64,000 nucleotides of DNA from Candidatus Ribeiella danica. Its GTDB lineage: Bacteria > Chloroflexota > Chloroflexia > Chloroflexales > Roseiflexaceae. Position 1 is the first letter of the stretch; the number at the start of each line of letters is the position of its first letter. The stretch lies in contig JADKFS010000001.1 in the NCBI GenBank assembly GCA_016717335.1, positions 992,001 to 1,056,000 of the forward strand, written 5' to 3'. Made by a program: the position numbers and the translations under genes. Under the pieces are notes generated by a model, which was given only the letters and a program-made list of their open reading frames with translations, was not told where the DNA came from and made no database searches. Of the stretch, positions 30,661 through 39,032 are shown in pieces.

Positions 30661-33600
30661 ATGTTTCGCGACGTACCCGCTCGGCCGAACTATGTCGAGC
30701 TAGAGCACGAAGTCCTGCGGTTGTGGGCCGAGACGCAGGCGTTCGAGCAGCTGCGCGCCCAGACCCGCGGCGGCCCCAAGTGGTCGTTTCTGGATGGGCC
30801 AATCACGGCCAACAACCCGATGGGCGTCCACCACGCCTGGGGTCGGGTGTATAAAGACCTGTACAATCGCTTCCGGGCCATGCGCGGCCACGAGCTCCGC
30901 TGGCAGCAGGGCTTCGACTGCCAGGGGCTGTGGGTCGAGGTCGAGGTCGAGAAGGAGCTGGGCTTCAGGACCAAGCGCCAGATCGAGGAGTATGGCGTTG
31001 CCAACTTCGTGAACAAATGCAAGGAGCGCGTCTACCGCTACGCCGCGCGCATCGCCGAGCAGAGCCAGCGCCTCGGCTACTGGATGGACTGGGACAACAG
31101 CTATTTCACGCTCTCCGACGAGAATAACTACAGCATCTGGGGCTTCCTCAAGCTGTGCCACCAGCGCGGCTGGCTCTACCAGGGCCACGATGTCATGCCG
31201 TGGTGCCCGCGCTGCAGCACGGCGCTCTCCGAGCACGAGATCGCCACCGAGGGGTATGTCGAGACGACGCACCTGGCGCTCACCGTCGCCTTCCCGCTGC
31301 TGGATCGGCCTGGGCAAGCGCTCCTGGCCTGGACGACGACCCCCTGGACGCTAGCGGCTAATGTCGCGGCGGCGGTGCACCCCGAGCTGGCGTACGTGCG
31401 CGTTCAGAAGTCAGGGGTCAGGGGTCAGGCGTCAGGTGCTGCAAGCTACTGGCTGGCCAAAGGACGCCTCGCCAGTCTGCAATCTGCCATCTACAATCTG
31501 CAATTCGATGTGGTTGAGGAGCGCGCTGGCGCTGAGCTCGTCGGCTGGCGCTACGCTGGCCCCTTCGATCAGCTGGAGGCGCAGACCGGCGTCGAGCACC
31601 GCGTCGTGCCGTGGGGCGAGGTCAGCCAGGACGAGGGCACCGGCGTCGTGCATATCGCGCCGGGCGCCGGCAAGGAGGATTTCGCGCTCGGGCAGGATTG
31701 CGGGCTGCGGGTGCTCGCGCCGCTGGATGACGCGGGGGTGTATGTCGACGGTTACGGCTGGCTGACCGGCCGCAAGGCCAGCGAGGTCGCCGAGGACGTC
31801 GCGGCTGAGCTGGAGCGCAAGGGCGTGCTGTTCGGCCGCGAGCTGTACGCGCACCGCTACCCGGTCTGCTGGCGCTGTGGCACCGAGCTGGTCTTTCGGC
31901 TCACCGACGAGTGGCTGATCGGCATGGATGGCATGCGCCGGCAGATGATGCAGGCCGCGCACGAGGCCAGCTGGATACCGTCGTTCGGGCTCGATCGCGA
32001 GCTGGACTGGCTGCGCAACATGGACGACTGGATGATCTCCAAGAAGCGCTACTGGGGCCTGGCGCTGCCGTTCTACCCCTGCGCCGCATGCGGGCATGTC
32101 ACGGTCGTCGGCTCAAAGGAGGAGCTGCGCGAGCGCGCGGTGGCCGGCTGGGAGGAGTTCGACGGCCACTCGCCGCACCGGCCGTGGGTCGACGCGGTGA
32201 AGGTCGCATGCGAGAAGTGCGGCGCCGCCGCCGCGCGCGTGCCGGACGTCGGCAACGTCTGGCTCGATGGCGGGATCGTTCCCTTTTCAACCCTCAACTA
32301 TCGTCACGACCGGGACGGCTGGGCACAGTGGTTCCCGGCCGACCTGGTGCTGGAGAGCTTCCCCGGCCAGTTCCGCAACTGGTTCTACGCCATGCTGGCC
32401 ATGAGCACCGCGCTGGAGGGACGCGCGCCGTTCAAGACACTGCTGGGCTATGCCACGGTGAAGGACCAGCAGGGCGAGGAGATGCACAAGAGCAAGGGCA
32501 ACGCGATCTGGTTCGAGGACGCCGCAGCCTGGCGCGGGGTCGAGCCCTTGCGCTGGCTGTTCGCGGCGGCGCCGCTGGAGCGCAACCTGCACTTCGGCCG
32601 CGACCTCGTCGAGGAGGCAGCCCGCCGGCTCCAGCCGCTGTGGGAGGTGTACCGCTTCTTCGTCACGTATGCGAACCTTGAGGCTAGGGGCCTGGGGCCT
32701 GGAGCGTGGGCTTTGGGGTTTGGAGCCAGCGCACAAGCCACGCGCCCCACGTCCCTGGCCCCGCTGGATAGGTGGCTGCTGGCGCGGCTACATCAGCTGG
32801 TTACGACAGCACACGATCGGCTGGGTGCGTACGATGTCCGTAGCTTCACGCAGGCGGTCGAGGCGTTTCTGGAGGACCTGTCGAACTGGTACGTCCGACG
32901 CTCGCGGCGGCGCTTCTGGGGCACCGAGCGCGGCGCCGACGCGACGGATCGAGAGGCCGCCTTCGCGACGCTCTACCTCACGCTCGTGACGCTGGCCCGG
33001 CTGCTCGCGCCGGTGCTGCCGTTTCTCAGCGAGGCGCTGTACCAGAACCTGGTTCGCAGCGTCGATCCCTCGGCCCCAAAGAGCGTCCACCTGACCGGCT
33101 ATCCCGTGGCCGACGAGCTCCGGCCGACGACGGACTCGCAGGAAGGCACATACGACCAGTCGACCGATCGGCAGCTTCTGGCGGATATGGCGGCAGTCCA
33201 TCGTGTGGTTGAATTAGGGCGCGTGGCGCGCAAGAGCGCGGGGCTGCGGGTCCGCCAGCCGCTGGCGCGCATGCTGGTCGCCGTGGGCAGCGCCGAGGCG
33301 GCAGTGTCGCTGCTGCGGCACCAGGGCGACGTGCTCGACGAGCTCAACGTGAAGGCGATCGAGGTGCTCGACAGCTCTGCCGGGCTGCTGCGCTACCAGG
33401 TGAGGCCGAACCTGCGACTGCTGGGGCCGCGGCTGGGCCGTCAGCTGCCAGCGCTGCGGGCTGTGCTCGAAGGGCTGGGCGTAGAGCAGGCCACTGCGGT
33501 GGCTCGCGCCGTCGATGCCGGGCAGCCGGTCACGCTCCCGCTCGGCGCGCAGGTCGTCACACTCGCGCCGGATGAGCTGCTGGTCGAGTCCATTCCGCTC

Positions 33601-33927
33601 GAAGGCTATGCGGTAGCCCAGGGCGACGGCGTTCAGGTCGCGCTCGACACGAGCCTGACAGATGCGCTACGGCGCGAGGGGCTCGCGCGGGATCTCGTGC
33701 GCGTGGTTCAGGAGGTGCGCAAAGCCGCGGGGCTCGCGTTGTCCGATCGCATCACGCTCTACCTGAGCGCGGATGAGGCGCTTGGGCCTGTCCTGGCGGC
33801 GTGGAGCGACTACATCCGTGGCGAAACCCTGGCCGCGCATCTCGTGGTGGGCACGCCGCCCGAAGATGCCTATCAGGAGGTGGTGGCGCTCGACGGGAGG
33901 CAGGTGACCGTGGGGGTGGTACGATAA
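30661..33927 (+). CDS. ileS: Isoleucine--tRNA ligase with repeat insertions
   Basis: A 1088-residue class I synthetase that charges tRNA-Ile. ATG 30661 is preceded by AAGGAG at 6 nt. The HIGH box reads HHAW (residues 57-60, in GPITANNPMGVHHAWG) rather than HIGH/HYGH. The KMSKS box is HKSKGN at about 609-614. TTTPWTLAANVAAAVHPELA (about 225-244) is the editing-domain entry. Three runs that do not look like synthetase are present: about 249-260 and 271-282, on either side of a native SYWLAKGRL segment, and about 674-700 just before the anticodon-binding part. Each corresponds to repeat DNA. The gene is controlled by the T-box leader upstream and ends at a strong terminator. Confidence 0.95.
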   Translation: MFRDVPARPNYVELEHEVLRLWAETQAFEQLRAQTRGGPKWSFLDGPITANNPMGVHHAWGRVYKDLYNRFRAMRGHELRWQQGFDCQGLWVEVEVEKELGFRTKRQIEEYGVANFVNKCKERVYRYAARIAEQSQRLGYWMDWDNSYFTLSDENNYSIWGFLKLCHQRGWLYQGHDVMPWCPRCSTALSEHEIATEGYVETTHLALTVAFPLLDRPGQALLAWTTTPWTLAANVAAAVHPELAYVRVQKSGVRGQASGAASYWLAKGRLASLQSAIYNLQFDVVEERAGAELVGWRYAGPFDQLEAQTGVEHRVVPWGEVSQDEGTGVVHIAPGAGKEDFALGQDCGLRVLAPLDDAGVYVDGYGWLTGRKASEVAEDVAAELERKGVLFGRELYAHRYPVCWRCGTELVFRLTDEWLIGMDGMRRQMMQAAHEASWIPSFGLDRELDWLRNMDDWMISKKRYWGLALPFYPCAACGHVTVVGSKEELRERAVAGWEEFDGHSPHRPWVDAVKVACEKCGAAAARVPDVGNVWLDGGIVPFSTLNYRHDRDGWAQWFPADLVLESFPGQFRNWFYAMLAMSTALEGRAPFKTLLGYATVKDQQGEEMHKSKGNAIWFEDAAAWRGVEPLRWLFAAAPLERNLHFGRDLVEEAARRLQPLWEVYRFFVTYANLEARGLGPGAWALGFGASAQATRPTSLAPLDRWLLARLHQLVTTAHDRLGAYDVRSFTQAVEAFLEDLSNWYVRRSRRRFWGTERGADATDREAAFATLYLTLVTLARLLAPVLPFLSEALYQNLVRSVDPSAPKSVHLTGYPVADELRPTTDSQEGTYDQSTDRQLLADMAAVHRVVELGRVARKSAGLRVRQPLARMLVAVGSAEAAVSLLRHQGDVLDELNVKAIEVLDSSAGLLRYQVRPNLRLLGPRLGRQLPALRAVLEGLGVEQATAVARAVDAGQPVTLPLGAQVVTLAPDELLVESIPLEGYAVAQGDGVQVALDTSLTDALRREGLARDLVRVVQEVRKAAGLALSDRITLYLSADEALGPVLAAWSDYIRGETLAAHLVVGTPPEDAYQEVVALDGRQVTVGVVR
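31405..31505. repeat. Two single-arm repeat insertions in the ileS editing domain
   Basis: GGTCAGG-type heptamers at 31405-31440 encode KSGVRGQASGA. GATTGCA-family heptamers (reverse strand) at 31475-31505 encode SLQSAIYNLQ. The 34 bases between them read as normal synthetase. Both insertions keep the reading frame. Confidence 0.85.
32682..32758. repeat. GGGGCCT-type repeat insertion in ileS
   Basis: GGGGCCTGGGGCCTGGAGCG and following T-containing variants (32688-32726) face a diverged inverted arm (about 32731-32758). It encodes Gly/Ala-rich ARGLGPGAWALGFGASAQAT in the connective part before the anticodon-binding domain. Confidence 0.75.
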
Positions 33928-33952
33928 GGAAATCGGCACACAGCGCATCAGG

Positions 33953-33981
33953 AAAGAGCGGGGCACGGTGCCCCGCTCTTT
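33953..33981. terminator. Terminator hairpin after ileS
   Basis: Perfect 14-bp stem AAAGAGCGGGGCAC (33953-33966) and reverse complement (33968-33981) with a one-base loop as written. A-run at the 5' side and T-run at the 3' side make it plausible in both directions. It lies 26 nt after the ileS stop. Confidence 0.85.
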
Positions 33982-34051
33982 GCGCATGCATAGCCTTTGT
34001 CGCCAGTCTCGCAACAGGCCGGTTCTCGGCCGAGGCATCGGCTGGCGCAAT

Positions 34052-34154
34052 TATAGCTGTGAGCAAAACCATTGAGCCAGTATGTAAGAACGAGATGCCG
34101 TTGTGATGCGATCGGTCTTACTGCCGACTGGCTCCTGCCGACTGCCCACTGCTA
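34052..34154 (-). repeat. 103-nt dispersed element, copy B
   Basis: The minus strand matches copy A (6242-6344) without gaps, about 87/103. It ends in GCTCACAGCTATAATTG, with a perfect TATAAT at 34055-34050. The last 12 codons and stop of the DMT transporter gene (34118) lie inside it. Confidence 0.82.
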
Positions 34155-35074
34155 GAGTGCCGCGAAGGGCTCGTCGTCACCAGCCACACGCCCGCGAACA
34201 CCAGCGCCGCCCCGAGCAGGAACATACCGCCGAGCGGCTCGCCGAGCAGCAGCCAGGCCACCAGCACGCCCGCCAGCGGCTGCAGGTACATCATCACCGC
34301 CACGCGGGCGGCGCTCGCTCGCCCGAGCGCCCAGTACAGCACCAGAAAGCCGAACACCGTGACCAGCAGCCCGGTGTATGCGACCGCGCCAAGGCCCACC
34401 GGCGTAAACGACGGCGTTCGCCCGCTCAGCCACTCGCCGGCGGCAAACGGGATGATCGCGATCGTGCCGACCAGTCCGGCCGCCGTCGTCGTCGGCAGCG
34501 GGGCGTGGCGCGCCATCAGCTCGCGCCCGAAGACATTGTAGGCGGCCCAGGCCAGCGAGTTCACCAGAAAGATCGCGTCGCCGAGGATTCGCCGCCCCGC
34601 CGCTGCAGAGGTGCCGCCCTCGGGCCAGATGATCAGCAGCAGGCCGCCGATCGCCAGCACGAAGCCCACCGCGCTGCGCCCGATCAGGCGCTCCCCCAGC
34701 CAGGGCCAGGCCAGCAGCGCCACCCACAGCGGCGTCATCGTCGCGATCATCGCGATATCCGAGGCCGGGCTGAGCGAGAGTGCCAGCGTCTGCGCCAGCT
34801 GCGCCACGCAGAAGCCCAGCAGCCCCGCGATCGCGAGCCGCCTGCCATCGGGGCCGCGCAGCAGCGCGAAGGCCGACCCGCGCGCCAATGGCAGCAGCAC
34901 CGCCAGCGCCAGCGTGAAGCGCAGCAGCGCGAACGTGAACGGCGGGATCGTCTCCAGGGCCGGCTTCGTCAGTGGGAACGCCACGCCCCAGATCACATTG
35001 ACGCCGGCCATCGCCAGCACCGCGCCGTTCGCACGCAGCGCTACGCCCTGATCCACGGCGCGCGATGTCTCCAT
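34118..35074 (-). CDS. EamA/DMT-family transporter
   Basis: A 318-residue membrane protein with ten predicted segments in two five-helix EamA halves. ATG 35074 has AGGAGG 7 nt upstream; an open extension to 35197 lacks homology. The first half carries NVIWGVAFPLTKPALETIPP and the second SLAWAAYNVFGRELMARHAP, both characteristic starts of EamA domains, and ARVAVMMYLQPLAGVLVAWL with GEPLGGMFLLGAALVFAGVW ends the second half. It is a likely exporter or importer of small metabolites, with the substrate unknown. The final 12 residues (SSSGQSAGASRQ) are encoded by the 103-nt dispersed element, not by family sequence. Confidence 0.88.
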   Translation of the reverse strand: METSRAVDQGVALRANGAVLAMAGVNVIWGVAFPLTKPALETIPPFTFALLRFTLALAVLLPLARGSAFALLRGPDGRRLAIAGLLGFCVAQLAQTLALSLSPASDIAMIATMTPLWVALLAWPWLGERLIGRSAVGFVLAIGGLLLIIWPEGGTSAAAGRRILGDAIFLVNSLAWAAYNVFGRELMARHAPLPTTTAAGLVGTIAIIPFAAGEWLSGRTPSFTPVGLGAVAYTGLLVTVFGFLVLYWALGRASAARVAVMMYLQPLAGVLVAWLLLGEPLGGMFLLGAALVFAGVWLVTTSPSRHSSSGQSAGASRQ

Positions 35075-35239
35075 ACTAGGTCCTCCTGCTCGTCTGCTGC
35101 GTCCCCTGGCCGCCCAGTGTACCATAGATGTGATGTGCCCTTGCGCGGGCGGCAATCCCCCCCGCACCCTCATGAGAGTCGCGCTGCCAGCGTGCATGCT
35201 TCTTCAGCAGCGCTGCACCCCCGGCCCCCGCCTGACAGT

Positions 35240-35575
35240 CTGCCGACCGCGTTCCTTTTCTCCGGGGCGCTGCGCCCCCGGCCCCCTCCGGCAAATGATG
35301 CAACCTCAGTTTCAATGTTCGTGACCCTGCCTATCAACACGCCCACGAGGCGGGTTGTCTCCCGCCGTGCCTGGATTCAGCCAGGCATGTGCGTCAAGCG
35401 CTCGAAATGAGACAGGCTGATTTTGGGGTCCAGGGGCGCAGCCCCGGCCGGGGGGTGGCGGGGGTGGCGGCCCACCCCCGCCCGCGGGGGCACGGGGGCG
35501 CGCAGCCCCCCCTGCAGGCAGTGTGGGCTGCAACACGCGGGGGGCGGGGGCGCGCAGCCCCCAGTAGCAGCGGAG
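35240..35575. repeat. GC-rich repeat cluster, second locus
   Basis: The 35075-35647 gap has no gene. It contains TCTCCGGGGCGCTGCGCCCC (about 35250), the unit starting CTGGATTCAGCCAGGCATGT at 35371, then GGGGTCCAGGGGCGCAGCCC and GGGGCGCGCAGCCCCCC, all as at 29020-29600 but diverged. The spacing of modules is nearly the same at both loci. Confidence 0.8.
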
Positions 35576-35591
35576 CGTCCCCCAATCTTCT

Positions 35592-35599
35592 GCTATACT
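35592..35599 (+). promoter_or_regulatory. Extended -10 box before the 581-residue protein gene
   Basis: TGC precedes TATACT (35594-35599), so the motif is TGCTATACT, identical to that before the ileS leader. No -35 is evident. It is about 50 nt before the start at 35648. Confidence 0.5.
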
Positions 35600-35647
35600 G
35601 GCAGCACATCGTCTTTGCCATTCACACCACCCTCGCCTCCAAGGCCA

Positions 35648-37393
35648 ATGAATACGGACAGCCATATGCACCTGCAAGATCGCGGCGTGCGCGCGCCGCT
35701 CGACCTGTTCCACCGCACCTACCACTCGCTGCTGCGCAGCACCGGCGAGATCCAGATCCAGGCGCTCGCCGAGCAGTATGCCACGTTCGAGCCCAGCCTG
35801 CACCACGCCGTCCGCTCGTCGGCGCCCGACCCGGCCGCGCTGACCTACACGTCGCTGCGCCTGCCGGCCTGCATCGACGCGGTGCGTCTGGTGCTGCTCG
35901 GCCAGTCGCACGAGGTCTTCGCGCGGCACGGCTACGGCGATGTGCTGAGCTGGCAGCCGGTCAGCGCGCCCGGCCGCCGCCGCAAGATGTTCTTCGACGG
36001 CGACGAGACGCTCGCGGTGCTGATCGCCAGCCCCTCCGACCTGGACGACCTGATCCCCATCCTGGTCGCGTTCCAGATCGAGTGGAACAAGATCCACGCC
36101 ATTCTGGCCGATCGGCGCCTGTTCGACGCGCTCGAGCGCGTGCGCGACAACATCGATATCCCCGACACAGAGCAGAGCGAGCTGCTGGCCGCCGCCGGCA
36201 TCCGGCGCGACGACATCGCGCGGCTGAGGACAATCTGGGGCGCGCAGACGGCCGAGCGACTGCTGCGGCTCGGCCGCTGGAAGAAGCGCTTCGCCGTGCG
36301 GATGCTCGGCGGCTCGCTGATGGACTACGAGCGCGCGACGCTGCGCTGGTGGTGGGGCATCGAGCACATGCTCGCCCCGATTCGCTTCAGCGAACGACCG
36401 GTCTACTTCGTCTCCAGCAACACCCACAGCCTGGTCAACCTGCTCTCGGGCTTCGCGCTGCGACACACCGGCGAGCTGCTCGACTTCATCCGCGCGCGCG
36501 ATCACGGCGGGCTGCTGGCCGAGTACGAGAAGATCGTCGCCGAGCAAGTCCCCTCGTCGATCGAGAACTTCTTCTACTACGTGCAGAAGAAGTACCAGGC
36601 CGACCCAGCCAGCCAGGCGTACTTCGCGCGCCGCGCCGAGGAGGAGCGCGCCCTGGGGATCCACCGCGTCGCCAGCCGCTTCTACGTCGACGTCGACGCG
36701 CAGGTGATCGAGATCGCCAAGCTCGACCCGGCCCAGATCGACCCGCGCATCCGCGTCGAGGGCGTCGAGCAGCTGCGCCGCAGCAGCGCGCTGATCGTCA
36801 ATATCGACTACCCGCTCGGCCTGGCGGCCTACCACATCCTCAAGATCGTGGCCCGCAGCGTCAGCGAACTGCGCGGCGTCTACGTGCTCGGCAAGGCCGC
36901 CACGCTGAACGGTAAGATCGGCGACGTCCTCATCCCCAACGTCGTCTACGACGAGCACACCGACAACACCTTCAGCTTCGCGCCGGCCTTCAGCGCCGCC
37001 GACGTCGAGCCCTACCTGGCCCACGGCAGCGTGCTCGACAACCAGAAGGCCGTCACCTCGCGCGGGACATTTCTGCAGAACGCGGCCTTCCTCGATGCGC
37101 TCTACCGCGACTTCTTCACCGACATCGAGATGGAGGGCGGCCCATACCTCAACGCGATCTACGAGCACACCTTCGCCGAGCGCTACCCGACCGGCGCAAC
37201 CGTCAGCTTCCTGCGCCCGCCCTTCGACCTGGGCTTCCTGCACTACGCCTCGGATACGCCCTACAGCAAGGGGCTCAACCTCGGCTCGCGCAACCTCTCG
37301 TACTTCGGCATGGACCCGACCTACGCCACCTCGCTGGCCGTCGCGCGGCGGATCTTGCGGCAGGAGGTCGCAAGGCTGGAAGAATCAACATAG
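35648..37393 (+). CDS. Large protein of unknown function with a phosphorylase-like C-terminus
   Basis: A 581-residue soluble protein; the frame extends upstream to 35423, but only into repeat DNA, and ATG 35648 (MNTDSHMHLQDRG) is the first sensible start. The N-terminal 300 residues are helical with no motif I know. The C-terminal third has VYVLGKAATLNGKIGDVLIP then VVYDEHTDN, and IEMEGGPYLNAIYEHTF, which resemble nucleoside-phosphorylase signatures (GDV-x-IP and the M-E-x-x segment). It may belong to the family named DUF6909, but I am not certain. A nucleosidase or phosphorylase activity is only a hypothesis. It is flanked by a repeat cluster upstream and a hairpin downstream. Confidence 0.72.
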   Translation: MNTDSHMHLQDRGVRAPLDLFHRTYHSLLRSTGEIQIQALAEQYATFEPSLHHAVRSSAPDPAALTYTSLRLPACIDAVRLVLLGQSHEVFARHGYGDVLSWQPVSAPGRRRKMFFDGDETLAVLIASPSDLDDLIPILVAFQIEWNKIHAILADRRLFDALERVRDNIDIPDTEQSELLAAAGIRRDDIARLRTIWGAQTAERLLRLGRWKKRFAVRMLGGSLMDYERATLRWWWGIEHMLAPIRFSERPVYFVSSNTHSLVNLLSGFALRHTGELLDFIRARDHGGLLAEYEKIVAEQVPSSIENFFYYVQKKYQADPASQAYFARRAEEERALGIHRVASRFYVDVDAQVIEIAKLDPAQIDPRIRVEGVEQLRRSSALIVNIDYPLGLAAYHILKIVARSVSELRGVYVLGKAATLNGKIGDVLIPNVVYDEHTDNTFSFAPAFSAADVEPYLAHGSVLDNQKAVTSRGTFLQNAAFLDALYRDFFTDIEMEGGPYLNAIYEHTFAERYPTGATVSFLRPPFDLGFLHYASDTPYSKGLNLGSRNLSYFGMDPTYATSLAVARRILRQEVARLEEST

Positions 37394-37427
37394 CGGCAGG
37401 CCCGCGCACCTCGTGCGCGGCCTGCCG
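37394..37427. terminator. Hairpin between convergent genes
   Basis: The arms CGGCAGGCCCGCGCAC and GTGCGCGGCCTGCCG pair with one bulged base around CTC. It begins just after the stop at 37393. A T-run is lacking, so termination is inferred from position and stem strength. Confidence 0.6.
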
Positions 37428-37475
37428 CCAATGCCAACCTAGCGCCTATCCTCGCGCCGCCTACACGGTTTTAGC

Positions 37476-39032
37476 CTACTGCCAGGCCAGCAGCCGCGGC
37501 TGAAAGCCCGACACGATCTCCGACGGGGTTAGCTTCAGATCGGAGACCGCGCGCCCTTTGATGTAGTTCGACCCGATATCGGTGATCTTGAAGTTCGCGT
37601 ACCCAAGCGCGTACACGAACTGGCTGATGCCGCTCGCGTTGCTCAGCTGTGTGCGAACGGATACGTAGTACCAGACGTAGTGCTTGAAGCCGCTGTACGA
37701 GAGCTGAATGCGCAGGTAGTATTCCTTACCGGTGACCGCGCTGTTCGTCGTGCTGACCGACAGCAGGTTTTTCGATCCCTGCTTGCTCACGCCGACGGTC
37801 ACGCCGTTCAATGTCGTCCCGGTCGTCAGCACGCTGTTCAGGTCGCTCGGGCTATACCAGTTGATCGCATCGACCTTCACCTGGGAAGCGGCGTTGCCGA
37901 CATCAAGCTTGCTGCCGCTGCCGGCCTTCTCGAGCTTCAGCTCAGCCGAGCTGGATTGGCCCGGCTCGAGCGGCTGGTACGCGATCGGGATCTCGGAGAA
38001 ATACGCATAGAAGTCGTTCGGATCGGCGTCCTGATCGAGAAACGCGTAGACGGCCCGCCGCTTGCTTGTCGCGGTGTCCTGCACCTCCAGGTAGATCGTC
38101 TGCGCGCCATCTTTACGTGAAGGGTAATCGGTCGTCGTGCCCAGCAGCGGGTCGGTGCAGGTAAACTTCCGCGTGGGCCGCGCGTTGAAGTCCAGATTCT
38201 TGCCAATGGTGCTGATCGAAACGGCCGGTGCAGCGCCATTGATATTGAATGTCAGCGCGCTTCCGCCGTTCCAAGCCCCTTCCCACTTGTCCGGGTCGTC
38301 CGATGAGATAAACGCGCGCAGCTTGAAATTCGAGTAGGTCTGCGGCAGAACGTTGATCTTGTACGCTGCGTCAGGCAACCGCTGCGTCTGATTCCCAGAC
38401 TCGCCGTCGAAGGTCTCGCCTGCCGGAACTGAGCACGTCGCGGAGCCACTCGAAAACGTGCCGGCCGGCCGGCTGGCTTGCGAGTTCGATGGCGCGGGAA
38501 AGGTCACCGAGAAATCCGGGTCGGTGTTGATGGTCCCATTGTACATGAGCGCCGCGACGATCTGGCCTTCGGAATACCGCTGGTCGAACGGCTTGATCGT
38601 CTGGCCGGCTGAGACGCCGTTGTAGTAGGCAAGCTCCTGGCCGGGGATGACCAGCGGCCCCGGGTAGGTTCCAAGGATGTACTTGGTCGCGAAGTCCTTG
38701 TATGTGTTCAGCGCGGTGGACGGCGTCAGCCCATTGTAGAATAGCGGCGATGGGAAGGTCACCTGGCGAAAATCGAGCACGACCGGGCCGGTGAAGCTGT
38801 TGTCGCCGACGTTCGGCTTGGCGCCCGAGCCGGCAATAAAGGTCTCGGGGCCGGGCGAGGCTTCGGTAGCAGGCACAGTCGGATCGCTGTACAGACCCGT
38901 GCCGGCAGTCGGATTGCCTGGGTAATCGGCCGAGCCCCAGCCCGGCCAGTTCGGGCAGTTGGTGCTGTTCGTCGCCGGCGACTGGCAGATAATGCTCTGG
39001 GATTCCTTCGCGAGCAGGTCGCGCACCGTCAT
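37476..39032 (-). CDS. TadG-associated C-terminal protein (possible second half of split TadG)
   Basis: A 518-residue, mostly beta-rich protein with no signal peptide or membrane segment. Its ATG overlaps the stop of the TadG-like gene (ATGA, 39029-39032). Its opening MTVRDLLAKESQSIICQ follows the TadG-like end naturally, and the body, with Gly/Ser/Asn-rich strands and a few Cys, is what one expects of an exported TadG extension. An exported protein with no signal peptide makes sense only if it is joined to the upstream protein. I therefore suspect one original ~720-residue TadG gene broken by a frameshift near 39030. The alternative is a coupled pair of genes. Function: minor pseudopilin or surface part of the Tad pilus. 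Confidence 0.7.
   Translation of the reverse strand: MTVRDLLAKESQSIICQSPATNSTNCPNWPGWGSADYPGNPTAGTGLYSDPTVPATEASPGPETFIAGSGAKPNVGDNSFTGPVVLDFRQVTFPSPLFYNGLTPSTALNTYKDFATKYILGTYPGPLVIPGQELAYYNGVSAGQTIKPFDQRYSEGQIVAALMYNGTINTDPDFSVTFPAPSNSQASRPAGTFSSGSATCSVPAGETFDGESGNQTQRLPDAAYKINVLPQTYSNFKLRAFISSDDPDKWEGAWNGGSALTFNINGAAPAVSISTIGKNLDFNARPTRKFTCTDPLLGTTTDYPSRKDGAQTIYLEVQDTATSKRRAVYAFLDQDADPNDFYAYFSEIPIAYQPLEPGQSSSAELKLEKAGSGSKLDVGNAASQVKVDAINWYSPSDLNSVLTTGTTLNGVTVGVSKQGSKNLLSVSTTNSAVTGKEYYLRIQLSYSGFKHYVWYYVSVRTQLSNASGISQFVYALGYANFKITDIGSNYIKGRAVSDLKLTPSEIVSGFQPRLLAWQ

Noticed and set aside
34103..35410. 435-codon plus-strand frame opposite the DMT transporter
   Set aside because: Antisense of a membrane protein with clear EamA motifs; also extends into the repeat cluster.
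35312..37243. 643-codon minus-strand frame over the 35648-37393 gene
   Set aside because: The plus-strand frame has better codon structure and phosphorylase-like motifs; the antisense has none.
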